Positions 8,067-16,747 of a DNA stretch of 64,000 bases are shown one piece after another. Origin of the DNA: Brevinema andersonii. GTDB lineage: Bacteria > Spirochaetota > Brevinematia > Brevinematales > Brevinemataceae. A model generated the notes under the pieces. That model did no database searches. It saw only the letters and a program-made list of their open reading frames with translations, and had not been told where the DNA came from. A program made the position numbers and the translations under genes. The stretch is from positions 23,201-87,200 of the forward strand of contig NZ_FOKY01000003.1 of assembly GCF_900112165.1 (NCBI RefSeq), in the 5' to 3' direction. Each line of letters opens with the position of its first letter. The first letter of the stretch is position 1.

Positions 8067-9017
8067 ATGTTAAGTATTGTAGTTCCGGTTTATAACACAC
8101 AAAAATATCTTCGAGAATGTTTAAATAGTTTGGTCAATCAGACTTTAAAAGATATCAAAATCATTATTGTGAATGACTGTACTTTGGATAATAGTGAAAA
8201 AATAATTCTAGAATATGCTTATAAAGATTCTAGAATCACTTATATCAAACATAAAGTAAATCTCGGGTTAGGAGGAGCTAGAAATACTGGTATTAAAGCA
8301 ACAAAAACACCCTATATCACATTTGTTGATAGTGATGATTTCTTGTCTCTTGACTGCTATCAAAATATGATAGATCTAATAAAAAGCAATAATGCCGATT
8401 GCGGCGTATTTTCTGCAGAGAATTTTGACGATGAAACAGGAGAAATATTAGATAATCCTTATTTCGACCTAGCTGACAAAGTAGAATACTGCACAGAAAG
8501 GAATATTTTTTCTTTTACTTCTACCGCTTGGAATAAAATTTTCAAAACAGATGATATCACAAAAAATAATATATGGTTTCCTAACCACCTCTACCATGAA
8601 GATGAAGAATTTTGGTTTAAATATGCAGTAAAAGTACAACCACTTATTGTTTCTAGCAATACACCTTATTACTATTATCGTAAACGCAGCAATTCAATTA
8701 CCAGTAATAATCTTGTTTCGTGGAAAGACCTTCCTGAAATTTTATCGAACACTTATAATTTTTTGATAGAAGAAAATTTATTTCAGCAATATAAATATGC
8801 ATTTTTAGTAATGCTTCAAGGATTTTATTTGCACAAAGCCTGTTTCAAAAAAAGTGATTTAAAAAAATTCGAACATAAGTTTCATTTTTTGCTCAAAGAA
8901 TTGAATTTAAAAGAAGAGAAAAGTACAAAAGAAAAATTAATCATTACCATGAAAAAACTTAAAATCTATCCTATCATTCATGCAGCATATCACATACTGA
9001 AAAAATGCAAGGATTAG
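8067..9017 (+). CDS. GT2-family glycosyltransferase
   Basis: This 316-residue protein has the full GT2 signature: SIVVPVYNTQKYLRECL at the start, IIVNDCTLDNS near 35, LGLGGARNTGI near 70 and the metal/nucleotide motif FVDSDDF near 90. Tyr- and Lys-rich patches mark the C-terminal half, and there is no clear membrane helix. It resembles WcaA/LOS-type sugar transferases that act on surface glycans. Donor and acceptor are unknown. It lies just downstream of a consensus promoter and a nine-codon leader frame, and lacks its own Shine-Dalgarno. The next glycosyltransferase follows three bases after its stop. Confidence 0.85.
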   Translation: MLSIVVPVYNTQKYLRECLNSLVNQTLKDIKIIIVNDCTLDNSEKIILEYAYKDSRITYIKHKVNLGLGGARNTGIKATKTPYITFVDSDDFLSLDCYQNMIDLIKSNNADCGVFSAENFDDETGEILDNPYFDLADKVEYCTERNIFSFTSTAWNKIFKTDDITKNNIWFPNHLYHEDEEFWFKYAVKVQPLIVSSNTPYYYYRKRSNSITSNNLVSWKDLPEILSNTYNFLIEENLFQQYKYAFLVMLQGFYLHKACFKKSDLKKFEHKFHFLLKELNLKEEKSTKEKLIITMKKLKIYPIIHAAYHILKKCKD

Positions 9018-9020
9018 ATT

Positions 9021-10067
9021 ATGGCTCCGATTATTTCTGTTATTATTCCTTTATATAATAAAGAACAAGATCTACCAAGATGCATAGAAAGTATTCTTTC
9101 ATACACCAGACATCCGATAGAAATCATTATTATTGATGACGATTCAACCGATAAAAGTTGGAATCTGGCACAGACTTATTGTCAACAGGATCCTAGAGTC
9201 CGAGCTTTAAAACACCAGTATAATAAAGGTACATATGCTACACGCGAAACCGGTATCAGAGCAGCATCCGGACAATATATATTTTGCGTAGATCCTGATG
9301 ATTGGATTAATAATAAAAGTTTTGATGCAGCTATACCTTATATCAAGAAAAATATCGATATTATTGTTACTGAATGCGTCTTTCTCTATCCCTATCACAA
9401 AAAATATTATAAACATGAGGACCAATTTCTCAAAAATGAAGAAATTCTTAACGCTTACACTTCACTTCGAATAGAATTATGGAATATGATACCAAAATTT
9501 ATCAAAACAGAACTAGCTTTGCACGCACTTAATGAGTTAAATATTAATAAATATTTAACCATGAGTGAAGATTTGTTATTATTCTTAACAATTTGTATTT
9601 TTGCCAAAACATGGTGTAGTATTAAGATTAAAGCTTATTACTATTGGATTAAAGGTGAAGACAGCGCTACTACAGGCAAGAAAAAAATGGATAAAATATT
9701 ACAATATATCGAACAAACTAAATATATACTATGCTGTTTGGAAGAAATTTTTGAAAAATATGGACATCCAGCGGATCAGCTTATCCCTATAAAGATGGCA
9801 CTATTTAATTTTTACCGTAATCAAATGGAAACATCAGAATTAGATGATAAATCACAAACTATTATTATAAAACATATGTTTGATTGTGTAGGAATACTGA
9901 ATGCATATAAATCGATGCTCACCTATGGAGTCAATACAGATTTTACAAGCTCCATCCGAATGCTCAATCAATTATTACCTGCTGGTTCTATAAGAAGAAA
10001 AATCATAAAAACAATTACAAAAAAAATATGGTCTTTTTGTCGTTTTTTAAACTCATTCAAGAATTAA
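9021..10067 (+). CDS. GT2-family glycosyltransferase
   Basis: This 348-residue protein carries GT2 hallmarks: SVIIPLYNKEQDLPRCI, IIIDDDSTDKS, KGTYATRETGIRAA and the DxD-type FCVDPDDWINN near residue 95. The C-terminal 200 residues are helical and lysine-rich and may bind the acceptor or the membrane. The ATG at 9021 has AAGGA upstream, inside the end of the previous gene, so the two transferases form one operon. It resembles streptococcal- and Campylobacter-type transferases for capsule or lipooligosaccharide side chains. The sugar is not predictable. Gene debris follows it, so the original locus was probably longer. Confidence 0.85.
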   Translation: MAPIISVIIPLYNKEQDLPRCIESILSYTRHPIEIIIIDDDSTDKSWNLAQTYCQQDPRVRALKHQYNKGTYATRETGIRAASGQYIFCVDPDDWINNKSFDAAIPYIKKNIDIIVTECVFLYPYHKKYYKHEDQFLKNEEILNAYTSLRIELWNMIPKFIKTELALHALNELNINKYLTMSEDLLLFLTICIFAKTWCSIKIKAYYYWIKGEDSATTGKKKMDKILQYIEQTKYILCCLEEIFEKYGHPADQLIPIKMALFNFYRNQMETSELDDKSQTIIIKHMFDCVGILNAYKSMLTYGVNTDFTSSIRMLNQLLPAGSIRRKIIKTITKKIWSFCRFLNSFKN

Positions 10068-10115
10068 TCAAAAGCAATTAAAATCTACTCTATATTTATA
10101 CCCTAAGGAGATTAA

Positions 10116-10386
10116 ATAATAAAAAAAAATTTTTTCCCATTAATAAGATATTTTGTGCTTTTTATTGAGATGCTCTATTCAGAAAACAATACCAATAATA
10201 CTAACAATATCGAAATTGGAGATGCTGTTTTTTCGACATTTCCAAAACAGAAAAAGCTACAACCGGAATTGTACAGGAAATCGGTAGCAGAGATTTGAGT
10301 GTTTTGTATGCTGATAAAACAGATATTCTACACGTTATTATGAAATACCCAAGGAAGTTGTTATTCTCAAGAAACATAAGGAGTAA
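10116..10386 (+). pseudogene. broken small secreted-protein gene
   Basis: A good ribosome site (TAAGGAG, 10104-10110) is followed by ATA instead of ATG at the expected start (10116). A hydrophobic stretch (FFPLIRYFVLFIEM) then leads into IEIGDAVF. After the T run near 10230 the sense continues one frame over (FDISKTEKATTGIVQ, then EIGSRDLSVLYADK), and near 10335 it shifts again to YYEIPKEVVILKKHKE and a TAA at 10384-10386. Joined, this reads as one protein of about 90 residues with an N-terminal hydrophobic signal. Two shifts and a lost start suggest a decayed gene; assembly indels in homopolymers are the alternative. The function is unknown. Confidence 0.6.
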
Positions 10387-10640
10387 AAAGGTTCAAACAA
10401 TAAAAATACGAAAATGTTAGAGGCAGCAATGATATTTATCACGGAAAATCGGCACAAATTTCTGTTGATCATTAAGAAAATAAATTTATTGGGCAAAAAT
10501 AAGAAATTACAAAGTTTAATGCATTTTTGGCAAAGGACTATTCATATGAGATTAAACTTTAGATATGGACATTTAGGTAAAAGAAATAGCATCTTACCTA
10601 TGGTTTCGTTTTTTAACTATCCTTTAAACTAAAAGATTTT
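10387..10640 (+). pseudogene. relic of a second gene, unrecognised
   Basis: From about 10402 one frame reads protein-like segments separated by in-frame stops: KYENVRGSNDIYHGKSAQ then ISVDH, stop, ENKFIGQK, stop, EITKFNAFLAKDYSYEIKL, stop. The 72-codon open frame overlapping it in another phase (10414-10632) is lysine- and isoleucine-rich, starts without a ribosome site and looks like a by-product. No family was recognised. It may be the tail of the broken gene just upstream or a separate decayed gene. Confidence 0.4.
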
Positions 10641-10726
10641 AGCTTTAGAATCGTATCAAGTTAATCTTTTTTGAATAAATACTAATCTAATTATCAATAT
10701 CATTTTATTAAAAATAAAAATATATT

Positions 10727-10755
10727 TTGACAATAAATTGCAAATATGCTATAAT
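10727..10755 (+). promoter_or_regulatory. consensus sigma70 promoter of mcsA-mcsB-mrdA-rodA
   Basis: TTGACA (10727-10732) and TATAAT (10750-10755) have a 17-base spacer. The predicted start near 10762 lies downstream of the first in-frame ATG (10747 region and earlier), so the true mcsA start must be the ATG at 10792 behind AAGGAGA. No CtsR-like heptad repeat was seen over the promoter. Confidence 0.85.
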
Positions 10756-10791
10756 TTTAAAGGATATAAAATCAATATTAAGGAGAGTGTA

Positions 10792-11346
10792 ATGTCAGAA
10801 GATATTTTCTCAAAGTCTTGTGATATTTGTGGAATACAGCCAGCAGTTCTCCTTTTTAGAGTTTTTGATGGTAAAGAAGTATTTCATCAAGGACTATGCC
10901 CTCAATGCGCATTAAAAAAATTTTCATCTACAGATATTTCTGAATTGAATGCTAATTATCCCAATATGTTACAAGCAATAAACGAAATGAAAAATATCCT
11001 ATCCGCTATAGTAGGACATATTGGAAAATTAACAGAAAATGAAGAACCTACTACAAAAGTATGCCGTGTATGTGGACATCCTGCAGAAGAAATTAAACGT
11101 TTTGGAAATGTTGGTTGTTCTATATGTTATGATGAGTTTCATGATATCATTAAAGAACGTCTTATCAAAAATAGTTATGGATCAAAACATAAGGGACATA
11201 TTCCACAAAGATATCGCAAGCAACATTTTGAAATGTTGGAATTAGAAAAATTACAATTAAAACTTCAAGCTCTTTTAAGAAAAGAAAATTATGAAGAAGC
11301 TGCAAAAATTAGAAATCGCATAAAAAAAATACAAAAAATAAAATAG
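10792..11346 (+). CDS. mcsA: McsA-like zinc-finger protein with UVR motif
   Basis: This 184-residue protein has four CxxC knuckles in two zinc-finger pairs: CDIC and CPQC near the start, then CRVC and CSIC about 80 residues on. It ends in a UvrB/UvrC (UVR) helix pair, LQALLRKENYEEAAKIRNRI. That is the layout of McsA, the adaptor and activator of the protein-arginine kinase McsB, which feeds ClpC. The ATG at 10792 is chosen because AAGGAGA precedes it and the promoter's -10 box lies downstream of the longer possible start. mcsB follows after three bases. No ctsR repressor gene accompanies it, unlike in Firmicutes. Confidence 0.88.
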   Translation: MSEDIFSKSCDICGIQPAVLLFRVFDGKEVFHQGLCPQCALKKFSSTDISELNANYPNMLQAINEMKNILSAIVGHIGKLTENEEPTTKVCRVCGHPAEEIKRFGNVGCSICYDEFHDIIKERLIKNSYGSKHKGHIPQRYRKQHFEMLELEKLQLKLQALLRKENYEEAAKIRNRIKKIQKIK

Positions 11347-11349
11347 AAC

Positions 11350-12381
11350 ATGGAAAAAATTATCCTTCCAAAAATACGTTCTCATGCATTCTCAGCATTA
11401 GATAATATAGTATTTTCTACACGTGTGCGGCTTGCTAGGAATATAGAGGCGTTACCTTTTCCTGCTTATCTTCCACAGGCACAAAAAATACAAATCGAAG
11501 ATCAGTTTTCTGATATCCTATCAAAAACAGATTCTTATACGTCTATTAATAGCATAAATATATCAAAATATAATAAAAAACAAATCCTTAATATGGAAAA
11601 GGATTTGATTATTACAGAAGAATTTACTGAATTTGGAGACATTTTTTTCTTCGACAAAAATGCTGAATGGATCTTTCTACCTAATGAGAAAGATCATATT
11701 AGAATTTTCGGTATTGATTTTGGCTCCAAGGCAAAACCCATCTATAAAAGAATATCTGAAATAGTTAATTCAATAGAAGAAGAAATTCATTTTTCCTATC
11801 ATTCGGAATTCGGTTATACAACTGCTTATGCTAATAACGCAGGAAATGCATTATCTGTTTCGTATTTACTAAATTTAGCGGCATTAGAAATGGCTAATCT
11901 TACATCATCACTAGCAACTTTATGCCAGGAAAGCGGTTATCAACTTCAACCTTTCCATGGACTAAAAAATTCCCAACTTTATTTTTTTAAAAATATAAGT
12001 AGCTTTGGTATCAGTGAGCTAGAATTAATCGATAAAATGCAAGAATTTTTGAATAAAATACATTATAAAGAGCAGGAAGTAAAAGAAGAATTACTTTCTA
12101 AAAATGGAGATCATGAATTCCTGATTGAACATTTACTCCATATGATCAATCAAAAAAATATCAATCAAACAGAAGTTATAGAAGTTATTGCTTTGGCAGA
12201 AATGTTATGCGGGGTTTCTACCAAAATATCCAACCGTGACGAATGGAGAGCATTAATATTTCGCCTTCATTCAAATAGCAGTATTTTTAATTCACTCTCT
12301 TCCAATATTGAAGAAATAGCTGAATACAGAGCTCAGTTATTACAACAAAATTTTAAAAAGTTAATTAAAATAACAACATAG
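11350..12381 (+). CDS. mcsB: McsB-like phosphagen-kinase-fold protein, probably inactive
   Basis: This 343-residue protein has the bacterial ATP:guanido phosphotransferase layout of McsB, the protein arginine kinase. The nucleotide-binding opening STRVRLARN (residues 23-31) is intact. However, the catalytic motif NEEDHxRI is NEKDHIRI (112-119), so the second Glu, the catalytic base in arginine kinases, is Lys114. The CPTNxGTGxRAS loop reads YANNAGNALSVS (160-171), losing the Cys, the glycine pattern and the phosphate-binding Arg. The later GEGSEA segment is also not recognisable. It probably retains the fold and an interaction with McsA/ClpC but not phosphotransfer. It sits three bases after mcsA in a four-gene operon. 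Confidence 0.8.
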   Translation: MEKIILPKIRSHAFSALDNIVFSTRVRLARNIEALPFPAYLPQAQKIQIEDQFSDILSKTDSYTSINSINISKYNKKQILNMEKDLIITEEFTEFGDIFFFDKNAEWIFLPNEKDHIRIFGIDFGSKAKPIYKRISEIVNSIEEEIHFSYHSEFGYTTAYANNAGNALSVSYLLNLAALEMANLTSSLATLCQESGYQLQPFHGLKNSQLYFFKNISSFGISELELIDKMQEFLNKIHYKEQEVKEELLSKNGDHEFLIEHLLHMINQKNINQTEVIEVIALAEMLCGVSTKISNRDEWRALIFRLHSNSSIFNSLSSNIEEIAEYRAQLLQQNFKKLIKITT

Positions 12382-12402
12382 CTTAAAATGAGGAAACAAA
12401 AT

Positions 12403-14226
12403 ATGCAAGATATTTCTCAAATTTTGAAAACGCGATTAACCATGTTTGCAGTTATTATCTATACATTACTGTCTATATTCACAGTAAGATTGATATATCT
12501 TCAATTGTTCAAAGGTTCTATTTTTAAAGATAGAGCAGAAAAAAATCAAACCCGCAGTTTACGTATACCTTCTTACCGCAGTATTCTTTATGACAGAACC
12601 AAAGAATTAAAATTGGCATACAATGAGCGATCATTAGCACTAACAGTGATTGAAGCTAATTTACCAAAAGATCCGATCGAACGCACTGTATTATTCACTA
12701 AAATGAGCCAAATATTAAACGAACCTGTTGAAAAAATTACTGCTACAATTCATGATGAATTTATTGATCCTTACACTCCTATTGTGATAAAAACACAAAT
12801 TTCACCGGATATTATTTCACGTTTTGCCGAAAAAATTGACGAATTTCCCGGAATCTTCTGGGAAAATCGTCCTAAAAGAGTCTACCCATTCAATATGTCA
12901 AGTTTTCATGTGATTGGATATACTGGAATTATTAATAAAAACGAGTACAGCTCGTTAAATGCTGTAGACGAATATTATTTAGGTAGCATCATAGGCAAAA
13001 GAGGTATTGAAAAACAATATGACAAAAATATTCGTGGCAATTCGGGGACTTTATTGAGATCCGTAGATGTTCGAGGCAATGTTTTACAACAAGATGTTTT
13101 CAAAGAACCTATACAAGGAGATCATCTAGTTTTAACCATCGATGCCAAATTACAAGCTAAAGCTCAGGAATTACTGCAAGAAAAAGTTGGTGTTGTAGTC
13201 ATTAGTCGTGTTACTACTGGAGAAATCTTGGTACTATTAAGTACTCCTTCCGTAGATCCTAGTATTTTTGCTCCTGATTCCATAGAAGGTAAAAAGCGTT
13301 TTCAAGAACTATCGATTGATACACAATATCCATTTTTAAACAGAGCAATACAAGGAACTTATTCACCAGCTTCTACTTTCAAATTGATATCAGCAGCGGC
13401 ATTTATCAAAGCAGGAATTGATCCTTATAGAAAGCATGTATGCACTGGATCTTACCAAATAGGAAACCGTGTATTTCGTTGCACTGGCGTACATGGAGCT
13501 GTAGATATGCGTAGTGCTATTGCTTATTCATGCAATAGTTATTTTTATTATTTTTCGCAAATTGTCGGACATAAACCAATCTTAGAGATGGCCAAAGAAT
13601 TTGGCATTACAGAAAAAACTTATATTGATCTGCCTGATGAAAAAAATGGCTTTCTACCAAATGATGCTTGGTTCAAAAAAATACATAAAAGAAACTGGTC
13701 ACAAGGCGATTCAGCAAATATCGTAATTGGTCAAGGAGATGTTCTCGTAACACCTTTAGCACTCAATCAAATGACTGCTATCATTGCCAATGGAGGCACT
13801 ATTTTTCGTCCTTATATCCTTAAAGAACAGCTAAATTTACGTGATCGCAGTGTTATTTGGTCGCAAACTCCAGAAGCACGAAAAACGGTAAATATTCCCC
13901 CAGAAACAATTAATATCCTTCAAGAAGGAATGGCTCGAGTCACTAAAAGCGGTGGGACAGCAGGTTGGATCAATACTCCTTATCTGCAAGTTCCTATTGC
14001 TGGAAAAACTGGAACAGCTCAAACAGGTAATATAAAAAATAATGGTCTTTTCACAGCTTATGGACCCTATGGTCAAGAAAATGTATCTAATGCTATTGCA
14101 ATTACAGTACTGTTAGAGCAAGATCGAACAGGAGCCGCGGTTTCTATTGCTGCAAATCTATTTAACTACTATTTTGGAACTCTTTACCCTGAATTAAAAA
14201 GCAAGATCAACAGGAGAATATCTTGA
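12403..14226 (+). CDS. mrdA: penicillin-binding protein 2 (peptidoglycan transpeptidase)
   Basis: This is a class B PBP of about 607 residues. It has one N-terminal membrane helix (LTMFAVIIYTLLSIFTVRLI), a dimerisation domain, and a transpeptidase domain with all three active-site motifs: SPASTFK (Ser-x-x-Lys), YSCNSYF (SxN) and AGKTGTAQ (KTG). The elongation-type placement directly before rodA marks it as PBP2, which cross-links lateral wall peptidoglycan in the periplasm. The start at ATG 12403 is preferred over ATG 12388 because AGGAAA lies just ahead of it. The stop overlaps the rodA start by four bases, so synthesis of the two partners is coupled. Confidence 0.92.
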   Translation: MQDISQILKTRLTMFAVIIYTLLSIFTVRLIYLQLFKGSIFKDRAEKNQTRSLRIPSYRSILYDRTKELKLAYNERSLALTVIEANLPKDPIERTVLFTKMSQILNEPVEKITATIHDEFIDPYTPIVIKTQISPDIISRFAEKIDEFPGIFWENRPKRVYPFNMSSFHVIGYTGIINKNEYSSLNAVDEYYLGSIIGKRGIEKQYDKNIRGNSGTLLRSVDVRGNVLQQDVFKEPIQGDHLVLTIDAKLQAKAQELLQEKVGVVVISRVTTGEILVLLSTPSVDPSIFAPDSIEGKKRFQELSIDTQYPFLNRAIQGTYSPASTFKLISAAAFIKAGIDPYRKHVCTGSYQIGNRVFRCTGVHGAVDMRSAIAYSCNSYFYYFSQIVGHKPILEMAKEFGITEKTYIDLPDEKNGFLPNDAWFKKIHKRNWSQGDSANIVIGQGDVLVTPLALNQMTAIIANGGTIFRPYILKEQLNLRDRSVIWSQTPEARKTVNIPPETINILQEGMARVTKSGGTAGWINTPYLQVPIAGKTGTAQTGNIKNNGLFTAYGPYGQENVSNAIAITVLLEQDRTGAAVSIAANLFNYYFGTLYPELKSKINRRIS

Positions 14227-15542
14227 AAAATATTTTAAAAAAAGGTAGTATCTTATATGTTATTATACCTTTGATCCTTTCTTTTATTGGTATTTTGTTT
14301 ATTTTTAGTACAGGGCAATTGGAGCACGGAAATAATACTAATTTATATCTAAAACAGCTTTTGTGGGTAGGTTTAGGAATTATCTTTGCACTCTTCATTG
14401 TATCTATTGACTATTATTATATTGTAGAAACATCGTTTATCTATTATATTTTAGGCATTATTCTATTGGTTTTCACGTTGTTAGTCGGCAAAGAAATAAA
14501 AGGAGCAAAAAGCTGGTTGGGTATGGCTGGATTAGGGATCCAAGCATCAGAAGTCATGAAAATTTGTTATATTCTTTTCTATGCTAAATTTTTAAGTAGT
14601 AAATCGAATACCGAATCTAACTTCCGCACTTTAATTTTTGCCTTAGGGATTTTAATCATTCCTCTAAGTTTGGTATTATTACAACCTGATTTAGGTACTA
14701 GTATTGTTTTCATATCTATTTTTATAACAATGACAATGGTAAGCACTAAAAATATTTCAATTATTCTTCAAGGATTAATTACAGGTTTATTAATGGTAAT
14801 TCTTACATTATGTTATGCCTATTATCAATTCTATTACTTAGCTAATTCTAACAATTCTCCTATTGCTATCCTTGATATTTTATTATTACCTAATACTTTT
14901 TTTGCTATAGCTACTATTTTATTGGTTTATACTATTATTACTTTTGTTATAGAATTATTTCAACCTATTACTTGGATCAATAAATTTACTACTGGATCAT
15001 TTATTATAGGAATTAGTTTTCTTATGTCAGGAATTGCTACAAAAATTCTCAAACCTTACCAATGGAGCAGATTATTGGTCTTTATCAATCCTGAATTTGA
15101 TCGTTTAGGAGCTGGATATAATATTATTCAAGCACAAATAGCTATTGGATCTGGAGGTTTTTCCGGACAAGGATTTTTTAATGGAACACAAAATTTAAGA
15201 CGTTTCCTGCCGGAAAAACATACAGATTTTATCTATGCTATTATCGCAGAAGAAACAGGCTTTATAGGAAGCTTTTTAGTGGTATTTCTTTATATTATTT
15301 ATTTTAGCATGATGATTAAAATTATTTTTTCTGCCAAAGATATAGAAGGATCTTTTATCGCTACCGGTATTTTTACAATGTTTGCTATCCATACTATTAT
15401 CAATATTGGTATGAATTTAGGAATTGCACCTGTTACGGGATTACCATTACCTTTTATCAGTTATGGAGGTTCTTCATATATTACTTTTATTATTGCTGCA
15501 GCATTATTACTAAATATTTATAATAGGAGATTTATCCATTAA
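14223..15542 (+). CDS. rodA: rod shape-determining SEDS peptidoglycan polymerase
   Basis: This 439-residue SEDS-family protein has about ten membrane helices. It polymerises glycan strands from lipid II together with PBP2. The signature GSGGFSGQGFFNG...FLPEKHTDFI...IAEETGF lies in the large loop and the C-terminal end has PLPFISYGGSS, both diagnostic of RodA/FtsW. The start is TTG at 14223, with GGAGAATA ahead of it and the mrdA stop overlapping it. A stretch of roughly 45 residues rich in Thr, Ile and Leu (near LLPNTFFAIATILL) makes it somewhat longer than E. coli RodA (370). It ends 13 bases before convergent dnaJ; no strong terminator was seen there. Confidence 0.92.
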   Translation: MKNILKKGSILYVIIPLILSFIGILFIFSTGQLEHGNNTNLYLKQLLWVGLGIIFALFIVSIDYYYIVETSFIYYILGIILLVFTLLVGKEIKGAKSWLGMAGLGIQASEVMKICYILFYAKFLSSKSNTESNFRTLIFALGILIIPLSLVLLQPDLGTSIVFISIFITMTMVSTKNISIILQGLITGLLMVILTLCYAYYQFYYLANSNNSPIAILDILLLPNTFFAIATILLVYTIITFVIELFQPITWINKFTTGSFIIGISFLMSGIATKILKPYQWSRLLVFINPEFDRLGAGYNIIQAQIAIGSGGFSGQGFFNGTQNLRRFLPEKHTDFIYAIIAEETGFIGSFLVVFLYIIYFSMMIKIIFSAKDIEGSFIATGIFTMFAIHTIINIGMNLGIAPVTGLPLPFISYGGSSYITFIIAAALLLNIYNRRFIH

Positions 15543-15555
15543 TATATTACAAATA

Positions 15556-16632
15556 TTACAACTTTTCTCCTATTGCTTTTCCAAACTCTTTTAATATAGT
15601 TTTAGCTTTATTATTAATATTTTTGGGAACTTCAATAGTTGCTTCATAAAATAAATTTCCTCGTTTATGAGCACGTAAATCAGGTAACCCTTCTCCTTCT
15701 AGCTTTATTTTTTGACCTGGTTGAACACCTTCTGGAAGTTTTACTTTTTTCTTTGATTCTAATGTATGGACTTCTACTTCTCCTCCCAACACAGCTTTAG
15801 CGAAACTTAAAGGTAATTTTGCATACAAATTAGAACCTTCACGCACAAATTGCGTATTGTTACGAACATTCAAATGTATATATAAATCTCCACGTGGACC
15901 ATTTAAAGGAGCAGCACTTCCTTCCCCACTAACACGCAATCTCATACCATCTTCTACACCTGCAGGGATAACTACTGATACTTTACTATTTTTTTGTTGA
16001 ATACCCTCACCATGACACACAGGACAAGGATCTTTTACTGTCTTACCTAAACCATGACATGTTGGACATGGCTGCGTAATCGCAAAAAAACCTTGGCTTA
16101 CTTGAATACGTCCTGACCCATGACATGCAGCACATATTTCTGGCTGGCTCTTAGATTTCGAGCCAGTACCATCACATGTAGAACATATTTCCATTCTTTT
16201 AATTTTTAAATCGACCGTTTGTTTACGTAATATATCTTTCAATTCTAGGGATACAGAAGCTTCCAGATCTGCACCTCGAACTTCTGGAGTTTGATGAGAA
16301 GCCCGTCCTCCAAAAAAACTTTCAAAAATATCTTCAAATCCGCCACCAAAACCACCACTGCCTGTAAAACCACGAAAAATATCTTCAAATCCACCAGGAC
16401 CGGCTCCTCCTGTTTGAAATGCAGCTTCTCCGAATTGATCATACATTTTTTTCTTTTCCGGATCGGACAATACTTCATAAGCTTTTCCGATTTCTTTAAA
16501 CCTTTCTTCCGCATCTTTATTACCCGGATTTCTATCAGGATGATACTTCATTGCTTGTTTACGGAATGCTTTTTTTATTTCTTCCTGACTGGCACCACGG
16601 CTAATCCCTAATAATTCATAATAATCTGCCAT
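15556..16632 (-). CDS. dnaJ: chaperone DnaJ (type I Hsp40)
   Basis: This 358-residue co-chaperone stimulates the DnaK ATPase and hands over substrates. The J domain begins [10 protein letters not shown] and contains the HPD motif (KYHPDRNPG). A Gly/Phe-rich linker ([12 protein letters not shown]) follows, then four CxxCxGxG zinc modules ([32 protein letters not shown]) and the C-terminal substrate domain. The ATG at 16632 is preferred because AAGGTG precedes it; a GTG two codons upstream has no site. Although next to dnaK on the same strand, it is separated from it by a terminator hairpin, so it likely has its own weak promoter (TTGACC near 16690). Confidence 0.94.
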   Translation of the reverse strand: MADYYELLGISRGASQEEIKKAFRKQAMKYHPDRNPGNKDAEERFKEIGKAYEVLSDPEKKKMYDQFGEAAFQTGGAGPGGFEDIFRGFTGSGGFGGGFEDIFESFFGGRASHQTPEVRGADLEASVSLELKDILRKQTVDLKIKRMEICSTCDGTGSKSKSQPEICAACHGSGRIQVSQGFFAITQPCPTCHGLGKTVKDPCPVCHGEGIQQKNSKVSVVIPAGVEDGMRLRVSGEGSAAPLNGPRGDLYIHLNVRNNTQFVREGSNLYAKLPLSFAKAVLGGEVEVHTLESKKKVKLPEGVQPGQKIKLEGEGLPDLRAHKRGNLFYEATIEVPKNINNKAKTILKEFGKAIGEKL

Positions 16633-16702
16633 ACACACCTTTTTATTTTATTATTTTATATGTATCATGCACAACAATATTTCGATGGTCAAGTTTAAAA
16701 AT

Positions 16703-16727
16703 CAAGGAGTAGTTATTTTACTCCTTG
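16703..16727 (-). terminator. rho-independent terminator after dnaK
   Basis: CAAGGAGTA and TACTCCTTG (16703-16711 and 16719-16727) form a perfect nine-base stem with a seven-base loop. On the minus strand the stem is followed by a T-rich run (ATTTTTAAA). It lies between the dnaK stop and dnaJ, so most grpE-dnaK transcripts should end here. Confidence 0.75.
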
Positions 16728-16747
16728 GTGTTAGAAAAAATAAATCA

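Noticed and set aside
10414..10632. 72-codon open frame as a real gene
   Set aside because: No ribosome site, biased Lys/Ile/Asn composition, and another frame across the same bases reads as decayed protein.
10738..10791. Longer McsA N-terminus starting at 10738
   Set aside because: The frame begins inside the promoter, upstream of the predicted transcript start; the ATG at 10792 has a strong ribosome site.
13757..13765. TTAGCACTC as a CIRCE half-site
   Set aside because: It lies within the mrdA coding sequence and has no inverted partner.
16245..16611. Open frames overlapping dnaJ on both strands
   Set aside because: They are shadows of the Gly/Phe-rich and J-domain coding region, with no ribosome sites.
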